Below are positions 1 through 4,497 of a stretch of 5,086 nucleotides of DNA, one piece after another. A model generated the notes under the pieces. It was not told the origin of the DNA and did not search any database. It saw only the letters and a list, made by a program, of their open reading frames with translations. Made by a program: the position numbers and the translations under genes. The DNA comes from Alphaproteobacteria bacterium (GTDB lineage Bacteria > Pseudomonadota > Alphaproteobacteria > Rhodospirillales > Rhodospirillaceae), in NCBI GenBank assembly GCA_003250275.1, contig QKGW01000077.1, positions 1 to 5,086 of the forward strand, read 5' to 3'. Each line of letters starts with the position of its first letter. The stretch's first letter is position 1.

Positions 1-543
1 GGAGATCGCGTAGGCGAGGCGGAAGCGCGCGCCCGGCGCGGGCTGGCCGGGGCCGAACCCGGCGGTGACGGTTTCCACCACCGCGCGCGGCACGCCGACG
101 GAATCGAGGAAGGCGGGGAAGTCCGGCCCGACGGTGCCCTTGACCGAGCGGTGCTGCGGGCGTTCGAGGTCGTCCTCGCGGGTGCCGACGAGCACCGCCT
201 CGGGCTTGCCGGGGGCGGCGACACGCAGCAGCGTGAGGGTCGGCTCGCCGGGACGGGTGAAGGTGGTGCGCACGGTGACGCGTGCGCCGCCGTCGAGCCC
301 GATGCCGGTCTCCTTGAGCGCGGCGGCGGCGGCCTTGCGCTCGGCGGCGTCGATGTCGAGACGGCGCAGCAGGCGGTCGAGGCTTTCGCCCGGCGCGGCG
401 GTGAGGGTGCGGGTTTCGGAGGCGGTGACGCTCACCGAACGCGATGCCGGCGCGGGACGGGCCGGGTTGGCGTAGGCGGGAGCGGAGACGACCGCCGCAA
501 GCGTGAGGGCGGTGAAGGCGAGGAGGGTTCGGCGCGCCCTCAT
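1..543 (-). CDS. M23-family peptidase-like exported protein, N-terminal 181 residues only (gene runs off left edge)
   Basis: This is an open minus-strand frame from the ATG at 543 to the window edge with no stop. Residues 1-25 look like a Sec signal peptide: a basic MRARR start, a hydrophobic stretch, then APAYA followed by N, a typical signal peptidase I site. The mature part begins with a Pro/Ala-rich linker. A segment around residues 50-75 (GESLDRLLRRLDIDAAE) resembles the LysM/OapA-like region of MepM-type proteins. Residues about 133-181 (GTVGPDF...GVPRAVVETVTAGF...PGARFRLAYAIS) resemble the domain that precedes the catalytic LytM domain in alphaproteobacterial M23 endopeptidases. The zinc-binding HxxxD and HxH motifs would lie beyond the left edge, so activity cannot be judged. 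The family acts on peptidoglycan cross-links in the periplasm. Export is well supported; the M23 assignment rests on fold-level resemblance from memory. Confidence 0.6.
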   Translation of the reverse strand, partial: MRARRTLLAFTALTLAAVVSAPAYANPARPAPASRSVSVTASETRTLTAAPGESLDRLLRRLDIDAAERKAAAAALKETGIGLDGGARVTVRTTFTRPGEPTLTLLRVAAPGKPEAVLVGTREDDLERPQHRSVKGTVGPDFPAFLDSVGVPRAVVETVTAGFGPGQPAPGARFRLAYAIS

Positions 544-722
544 GGACGCCCCGCGGGAAACACGCGGAAATCCGGCGCGCAAGCCGGACGACGGTGGTGC
601 CGACGACTCAAACCAACTGCCCCCCAGGGACCGCGAACCGATCACCGGTTCGTCATATTGTTTCAATTCATCATTGATACCTGCCCGCCGGAGCGGGTGC
701 AAGCCGGGAAACGTGGCGATTT
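544..722. other. Spacer between lipid kinase and peptidase-like gene, with small inverted repeats
   Basis: No coding frame here is convincing. On the minus strand it forms the leader of the peptidase-like gene. Three perfect inverted repeats are visible: 634-640/646-652 (CGAACCG with a 5-base loop), 571-576/583-588 (TCCGGC with a 6-base loop) and 551-555/563-567 (CCGCG with a 7-base loop). None is followed by a T-run on either strand, so none is a good intrinsic terminator. The ribosome-binding site for the peptidase-like gene is weak (GGGGCG in the mRNA at 552-547) and partly overlaps the last hairpin. Confidence 0.5.
674..702 (-). promoter_or_regulatory. Candidate sigma70-type promoter for the peptidase-like gene
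   Basis: Reading the minus strand, TTGCAC (702-697) is separated by exactly 17 bases from TATCAA (679-674). These resemble the -35 TTGACA and -10 TATAAT boxes with optimal spacing. Transcription would start near position 667, giving a leader of roughly 120 bases before the ATG at 543. The spacer itself contains a CCCGC/GCGGG inverted repeat. This promoter would allow the gene to be expressed independently of the lipid kinase upstream. It is a consensus match only. Confidence 0.4.
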
Positions 723-1616
723 TCAGGCACGCACGGGTGCCGGTGTCATCAGCGAGAGCACCACCTCGGAGGCCGACACGCGCACCGGCAGATCGGCCGC
801 GACGTCGCCGTCGGCCTGCAGCGGACCGCTGCCGCCGATCTCGACCTCGCGGCCGCGCACGATCCGGACGCCCGGCGCGCGGTGCAGGATGCCGAGCATC
901 AGCCGCAACCCTTGGGCGAAGGTGGAGAAGCCGCCCGCGGCGTCGATGAGGACGACCTCGAACTCCGCGCGCGAGAGATCCGCCGCCGGAGCGAGCCGGT
1001 AGGGGCCGCCGTAGTGGCAGCCGTTGCACACCACCACGCTCTTCGCCTTCATCGCCACACCGTCGATACGCACGTCGAGATCGCCGAAGCCACCGCGGCA
1101 GGCGAGCCGCAGGGTGTGCAGGATGTAGGCGCCTTTGCCGCAGAAACGCTTGAGTTCCGGCGTCACCGCCGCGACCACGGCGGCGTCGAAGCCCGCGCCC
1201 GCCATCATCAGGAAGGTGCGCTCGGCGCCGTCGGCGGCGTGGATGCGTCCGGCGTGCAGCGGCTTCGGCACGCCCGCGAGCAGGGTGCTGGCGATCGCAC
1301 GCGGATTGCGGCCGAGACCGATTTCGTGCGCGAGGACGTTCGCGGTGCCGAGCGGGATCACCCCGAGTCGCAACTCGCGCGCGAGAGAATTGCGCAGCAG
1401 CCCGTCGGCGACCTCGGACAGCGTGCCGTCGCCGCCGGCCGCGACGACCAGCCCGTCGGCGGGCGGCGTCAGGGTTTCGGCGATGCGGGTGGCGTCGCGT
1501 GGGCAGGCGGTGGGGCGCAAATCGACCTCCGCACCGGCGCACCGCAGCGCGGTCAGCACGCGATCGAGGATTGCACTGCGGCGCGGGCCGGCGGTCGGGT
1601 TGAAGATGACGATCAT
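723..1616 (-). CDS. Diacylglycerol-kinase-family lipid kinase (DAGK catalytic domain, YegS/DgkB type)
   Basis: A complete 297-residue protein of normal length for the family. Members use ATP to phosphorylate diacylglycerol or related lipids at the inner face of the cytoplasmic membrane, giving phosphatidic acid. The DAGK signature is clear: NPTAG at residues 6-10, the nucleotide-binding GGDGT loop at 61-65, PLGTANVLA at 88-96, GAGFDA at 140-145 and QADGD at 267-271 near the C-terminus. There are no membrane segments. The ATG at 1616 is the only start codon before an in-frame stop at 1646-1644; GGGAAG eight bases upstream serves as ribosome-binding site. It is divergent from the plcP-agt pair, whose products make and consume diacylglycerol, so a recycling role is an inference. 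PHO-box-like repeats lie 31-48 bases upstream. Substrate cannot be fixed from sequence; sphingoid-base or other lipid kinases share the fold. Confidence 0.88.
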   Translation of the reverse strand: MIVIFNPTAGPRRSAILDRVLTALRCAGAEVDLRPTACPRDATRIAETLTPPADGLVVAAGGDGTLSEVADGLLRNSLARELRLGVIPLGTANVLAHEIGLGRNPRAIASTLLAGVPKPLHAGRIHAADGAERTFLMMAGAGFDAAVVAAVTPELKRFCGKGAYILHTLRLACRGGFGDLDVRIDGVAMKAKSVVVCNGCHYGGPYRLAPAADLSRAEFEVVLIDAAGGFSTFAQGLRLMLGILHRAPGVRIVRGREVEIGGSGPLQADGDVAADLPVRVSASEVVLSLMTPAPVRA

Positions 1617-1641
1617 CGGCGTGACTTCCCAGTTAACGGGG

Positions 1642-1664
1642 TGTCATTGACATATCCGTGACAT
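1642..1664 (-). promoter_or_regulatory. PHO-box-like PhoB-binding candidate
   Basis: On the minus strand, ATGTCAC (1664-1658), four bases, then ATGTCAA (1653-1647) form two 7-base half-sites spaced by 11 bases, the architecture of the PhoB site built on CTGTCAT repeats. The TGTCA core is exact in both. Positions 1642-1652 also form a perfect palindrome, TGTCATTGACA. The half-sites read toward the lipid kinase; a poor -10-like TTAACT (1636-1631) lies ten bases beyond them. The location between a predicted PlcP/Agt operon and a lipid kinase fits phosphate control, but binding is inferred. Confidence 0.5.
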
Positions 1665-1684
1665 GTGAAAGTAAGGTTTAAGTC

Positions 1685-1702
1685 CTGTAAAACAAATGTG
1701 AA
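1685..1702 (+). promoter_or_regulatory. Weak second PHO-box-like repeat pair facing plcP
   Basis: CTGTAAA (1685-1691) and ATGTGAA (1696-1702) are separated by four bases, giving the 11-base period of PhoB half-sites, this time reading toward plcP. Each half-site departs from CTGTCAT at two or three positions. It could be the plcP-proximal site of a divergent PHO region, or simply chance in an A-rich stretch. Confidence 0.22.
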
Positions 1703-1760
1703 ATCGCGAAACAAAGCAGTCAAAACAGTGGAGACGCGGCGAAGCTTGGACTAGAAACAC

Positions 1761-1787
1761 CGCAACGGCGCCACCGGGTGCCGTGCG
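1761..1787 (+). promoter_or_regulatory. Strong bulged hairpin in the plcP leader
   Basis: Positions 1765-1772 (ACGGCGCC) pair with 1777-1784 (GGTGCCGT) around an ACCG tetraloop, with a single G-U pair. After one bulged A (1764), CGC at 1761-1763 pairs with GCG at 1785-1787, giving about 11 paired positions. The base of the stem is nine bases before the GAGG ribosome-binding site at 1797-1800. No T-run follows on the plus strand, so it is not an ordinary intrinsic terminator for that strand. Function unknown: mRNA stability or a translation-control element are possible. Confidence 0.4.
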
Positions 1788-1810
1788 TGAGTTGCCGAGG
1801 ATTGCCCGAG

Positions 1811-2653
1811 ATGATGGACAGTGCGCCGATCTATCGTTACCGCACCATCTGGATTTCCGACGTTCATCTCGGTACCCGCGGCTCCAAGGCGGAATATCTT
1901 CTCGATTTCCTCAAGCGCACCGAGAGCGAAAGCCTCTACCTCGTCGGCGACATCATCGACGGCTGGCGGTTGCGCAAGTCGTGGTACTGGCCGCAGGCAC
2001 ACAACGACGTGGTGCAGAAGGTGCTGCGCAAGGCGCGCAAGGGCACGCGGGTGATCCTCATCCCCGGCAACCACGACGAATTCCTGCGCAGCTTCACCGG
2101 CTTCGAGTTCGGCCACATTCCGATCCACAAGCACGCGATCCACGAGGCCGCCGACGGCAAGAAGTACCTCGTCGTCCACGGCGACGCGTTCGACGGCATC
2201 GTCACCTACGCGCGCTGGCTCGCGCTCCTGGGCGACACCGCCTACACCCTCGCGCTCCTCGGCAATCGCTGGTTCAACCTCGCGCGCCGCCGCCTCGGCC
2301 TCAGCTACTGGTCGCTCTCGGCGTACCTCAAGCACAAGGTCAAGAACGCCGTCGCCTTCATCGCCAACTACGAGAACGCGATGGCCGACGTGGCGAAGAA
2401 GCGCGGCCTCGCCGGGGTGATCTGCGGCCACATCCACCACGCCGAGATGCGCGCGATCGGCGACGTGATCTACTGCAACGACGGCGACTGGGTCGAGAGC
2501 TGCACCGCGCTCGTCGAGCACTACGACGGGCGGCTCGAAATCGTCCGCTGGCTCGACGGCGGCGGACGCGTGATGGCGGTGCGCGACGGCCTCGTCGCGG
2601 CGACGCCCGCGCCCGCGCTCTCCGCCCCCACGCGCGCGAACGAGGTGGCCTGA
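1811..2653 (+). CDS. plcP: PlcP-like phospholipase C, calcineurin-type metallophosphoesterase (LpxH-related)
   Basis: A 280-residue cytoplasmic metallophosphoesterase. Metal-binding motifs occur in the expected order: DVH (residues 17-19), GDIID (46-50), GNHDE (86-90), HGD (123-125) and GHIHH (206-210). The family includes UDP-2,3-diacylglucosamine hydrolase LpxH and the phosphate-starvation phospholipase C PlcP of Sinorhizobium and marine bacteria, which cleaves phosphatidylcholine and similar lipids to diacylglycerol. The adjoining Agt-like gene, sharing a TGATG junction, favours PlcP over LpxH, as does the DVHLGTRGSKAEYLLDFL opening. The start at 1811 was chosen because GAGG lies ten bases upstream; the next codon, 1814, is also ATG. 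An in-frame GTG at 1778 would add 11 residues but lies inside the leader hairpin and adds no recognisable sequence. The C-terminal 25 residues are Ala/Pro-rich and probably unstructured. Regulation by phosphate through the upstream repeats is inferred. Confidence 0.82.
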   Translation: MMDSAPIYRYRTIWISDVHLGTRGSKAEYLLDFLKRTESESLYLVGDIIDGWRLRKSWYWPQAHNDVVQKVLRKARKGTRVILIPGNHDEFLRSFTGFEFGHIPIHKHAIHEAADGKKYLVVHGDAFDGIVTYARWLALLGDTAYTLALLGNRWFNLARRRLGLSYWSLSAYLKHKVKNAVAFIANYENAMADVAKKRGLAGVICGHIHHAEMRAIGDVIYCNDGDWVESCTALVEHYDGRLEIVRWLDGGGRVMAVRDGLVAATPAPALSAPTRANEVA

Positions 2654-3687
2654 TGCGTATCGTCGTGATTACCGACGCCTGGCTCCCCCAGGTCAACGGC
2701 GTGGTGCGCACCTACCAGACCCTGTCCGGAATGCTCGGCGCGATGGGCCACGCGCCGACCTTCATCACGCCGCAGGATTTCCGCACCGTCGCGTGCCCGA
2801 CCTACCCCGAGATCCGCCTCTCGCTGTTCCCTGGGCGCAAGCTCGCGCGGATGATCGACGCGGCGCGCCCGGCGTGCATCCACATCGCCACCGAGGGGCC
2901 GCTCGGCCTCGCCGCGCGGCGCTATTGCCTCAAGCGCGGCCTGCCGTTCACCACCTCGTTCCACACCAAGTTCCCCGAGTACGTCCACGCCCGCACCGGC
3001 CTGCCGGTGCGCTGGGGCTACGCCGGGATGCGCTGGTTCCACGGCCCGTCGCAGGCGGTGATGGTGGCGACCCAGAGCATCGAGGACGAACTCGTGGCCT
3101 GGGGGCTCGGGCGCATCCGCCGCTGGACCCGCGGCGTCGATACCGAACTCTTCCGCCCGCGCGACAAGGCCTTCCTCGACCTGCCGCGGCCGATCTCGCT
3201 CTACGTCGGCCGTGTCGCGGTGGAGAAGAACATCGAGGCGTTCCTCAAGCTCGACCTGCCCGGCACCAAGGTGGTGGTGGGCGACGGGCCGCAGCGCGCC
3301 GAGCTTTCCCGCCGCTTCCCCGAGACCGTGTTCGTCGGCGCGAAGGAGGGCGAGGACCTCGCCGCGCACTACGCCGCCGCCGACGTGTTCGTCTTTCCCT
3401 CGCGCACCGATACCTTCGGCCTGGTGCTGCTCGAAGCGCTCGCTTCCGGGGTTCCGGTCGCGGCCTATCCGGTGGCGGGGCCGAGGGACGTTCTCGGCGA
3501 TGCGCCGGTCGGCGTGCTCGACGACGATCTCGCCGCCGCCGCGCGCCGCGCCCTCGCGATCTCGCCCGAGGCCTGCCGCGCCTTCGCGCTCAAGCGCAGC
3601 TGGGCGGCGAGCGCGGATCAGTTCCTTCACAATCTCTCGCCGTTCGACTCCGATGCGGCCTTCCCCAAAGCGGCCGGAACCGTGTAA
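2653..3687 (+). CDS. agt: Agt-like GT4 glycosyltransferase, probable diacylglycerol glycosyltransferase
   Basis: A 344-residue GT-B fold, family 4 glycosyltransferase. The N-terminal acceptor domain has TDAWLPQVNGVVRT (residues 7-20) and SFHTKFPEYV (102-111). The C-terminal nucleotide-sugar domain has RGVDTELF, LYVGRVAVEKN (183-193), VVVGDGPQ (207-214) and FPSRTDTFGLVLLEALASG (248-266). The usual EX7E pair reads D253 and E261. The ATG overlaps the plcP stop (TGATG), and GAGGTGG at 2642-2648, inside the plcP end, is its ribosome-binding site, so the two are translationally coupled. In Agrobacterium the homologous Agt, next to plcP, makes glucosyl- and glucuronosyl-diacylglycerol under phosphate limitation; I infer the same role here at the cytoplasmic membrane. 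The sugar donor cannot be read from sequence; a mannosyltransferase of the MgtA/PimB type is the main alternative. Confidence 0.8.
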   Translation: MRIVVITDAWLPQVNGVVRTYQTLSGMLGAMGHAPTFITPQDFRTVACPTYPEIRLSLFPGRKLARMIDAARPACIHIATEGPLGLAARRYCLKRGLPFTTSFHTKFPEYVHARTGLPVRWGYAGMRWFHGPSQAVMVATQSIEDELVAWGLGRIRRWTRGVDTELFRPRDKAFLDLPRPISLYVGRVAVEKNIEAFLKLDLPGTKVVVGDGPQRAELSRRFPETVFVGAKEGEDLAAHYAAADVFVFPSRTDTFGLVLLEALASGVPVAAYPVAGPRDVLGDAPVGVLDDDLAAAARRALAISPEACRAFALKRSWAASADQFLHNLSPFDSDAAFPKAAGTV

Positions 3688-3714
3688 AACGGTGCGACTG
3701 GCGGCTCGCGCCGC
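3679..3714 (+). terminator. Two short hairpins after agt, weak terminator candidate
   Basis: ACCGT (3679-3683) pairs with ACGGT (3689-3693) around the agt stop codon, and GCGGC (3701-3705) pairs with GCCGC (3710-3714) around TCGC. The second is followed only by GAACTTTG, too short a T-run for a confident intrinsic terminator. The 87-base gap from agt to the next gene shows no clear promoter; TTGACG at 3734-3739 has no matching -10. Readthrough from agt into the next gene is possible. Confidence 0.2.
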
Positions 3715-3774
3715 GAACTTTGGGAATACCGACTTGACGCGACACGCTTTCTCCCGTGCCGGGGCGGCCTGACG

Positions 3775-4497
3775 ATGGGGTGGCTCAAGGATCTGTCGCG
3801 CAGCGATGCCGCGCAAAGCCTGGTTTACGGCCTCGTCGCCCGCTACGCCCGCTTCGTCCGCTGGAGCGGCCGCTGGCGCGCGCTCGACCCCGAGCGCCGC
3901 GACGCCGCCCACGCGATGGCCGAAGGGCGCGCGATCTACGCCTTCTGGCATTCGCGCCTGCCGCTGATGTGGGCGTTTCCCGGCATCGAGCCGGGCCGCG
4001 TCCACGTGCTGATCTCGCAGCATTCCGACGGCCGCCTGATCGCCGGGGTGATGGAGCGCGTCGGCCTCAGGGTGATCACCGGCTCGACCTCGAAGGGCGG
4101 CGCGCAGGCGCTGCGCGAGATGATCCGCACGGTGGCGAAGGGCGGCTGCATCGGCATCACCCCCGACGGCCCGCGCGGCCCGAACATGGTCGCCCAGTCG
4201 GGCGTGATCGCGCTCGCCCGCGCCACCGGCGTGCCGATCCTGCCGATCAGCTTTTCCGCCCGGCGGGTGCGGTTCCTCGATTCGTGGGACCGGATGCAGA
4301 TCGTCCTGCCGTTCAGCGAGGGCGTCTACGCCTTCGGCGAGCCGATCGTGGTGCCGCGCGACGTCGAGGACACCGAGCCCGCGCGCCTCGCCCTCGAACG
4401 CGCGCTGATCGACCTCACCAACGCCGTCGACGCCGAGATGGGCCATCCGCCCGCGGTCGTGGGCACGGTGCCGCGCAAGAAGAGATCGGCGCCATGA
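3775..4497 (+). CDS. DUF374 lysophospholipid-acyltransferase-family protein, LpxJ-type lipid A acyltransferase
   Basis: A complete 240-residue DUF374 protein. Visible family motifs are AFWHSRLPLMW (residues 56-66, H59), SQHSDGRLIAGVMERVG (81-97), GSTSKGG (103-109), and TPDGPRGP (129-136) followed by GVIALARATGVPILPI. DUF374 includes LpxJ, shown in epsilonproteobacteria to add a secondary acyl chain to lipid A. The canonical HX4D/E pair of LpxL/LpxM is not evident at H59, as expected for this divergent branch. The N-terminal 35 residues are amphipathic to hydrophobic and probably hold the protein at the inner membrane; the tail (PRKKRSAP) is basic. The ATG at 3775 has only a weak G-rich site upstream (3761-3767). 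Its stop overlaps the waaA start (ATGA, 4494-4497), a usual alphaproteobacterial pairing that supports a lipid A role. Exact acyl position is unknown. Confidence 0.8.
   Translation: MGWLKDLSRSDAAQSLVYGLVARYARFVRWSGRWRALDPERRDAAHAMAEGRAIYAFWHSRLPLMWAFPGIEPGRVHVLISQHSDGRLIAGVMERVGLRVITGSTSKGGAQALREMIRTVAKGGCIGITPDGPRGPNMVAQSGVIALARATGVPILPISFSARRVRFLDSWDRMQIVLPFSEGVYAFGEPIVVPRDVEDTEPARLALERALIDLTNAVDAEMGHPPAVVGTVPRKKRSAP

Larger units (their letters stand above)
1617..1810. promoter_or_regulatory. Divergent intergenic control region between the lipid kinase and plcP-agt
   Basis: This 194-base spacer is distinctly A+T-richer than the flanking genes between about 1641 and 1730. It holds 11-base-spaced PHO-box-like repeats near the kinase side, a weaker second pair at 1685-1702, A-tracts centred near 1692, 1702, 1712 and 1723, and a bulged hairpin at 1761-1787. 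TTGACA at 1647-1652 (plus strand) matches a -35 box, but no good -10 lies 16-18 bases downstream. A poorer pair, TGGAGA (1729-1734) and TAGAAA (1752-1757) with 17-base spacing, is possible for plcP. The plcP start site is therefore unresolved. Confidence 0.65.

Noticed and set aside
634..652. Hairpin CGAACCG/CGGTTCG as intrinsic terminator of the lipid kinase
   Set aside because: No T-run follows it on the minus strand; the next bases are G+C-rich. The plus strand has only a mixed A+T stretch and no gene to terminate there.
151..1002. Plus-strand open frame across the peptidase-like gene, the spacer and the end of the lipid kinase
   Set aside because: It shows only low-complexity Gly/Arg composition and is antisense to two minus-strand genes carrying a signal peptide and DAGK motifs.
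1751..2521. Minus-strand frame opposite plcP (256 codons)
   Set aside because: It is a Val/Ala/Glu/Asp-rich mirror of plcP codons and has no recognisable domain.
1783..2652. In-frame upstream extension of agt by 290 codons, which would make a 634-residue protein
   Set aside because: The extension is the out-of-frame reading of plcP, extremely Arg-rich and motif-free. The Agt family begins at the ATG at 2653 with its own ribosome-binding site.
1811..2653. Calling the metallophosphoesterase LpxH of the lipid A pathway
   Set aside because: The fold and motifs are shared, but coupling to an Agt-like glycosyltransferase and the PHO-like upstream DNA fit PlcP better. LpxH cannot be fully excluded without an alignment.
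3734..3762. Promoter for the DUF374 gene based on TTGACG at 3734-3739
   Set aside because: The sequence 17 bases downstream is G+C-only and nothing resembles a -10 box at acceptable spacing.
2521..4446. A 641-codon open frame on the minus strand, opposite agt and the DUF374 gene
   Set aside because: Its translation is Arg/Ala/Gly/His-rich with no family motif and lies antisense to two well-supported genes. Long stop-free antisense frames are expected from G+C-rich codon use.
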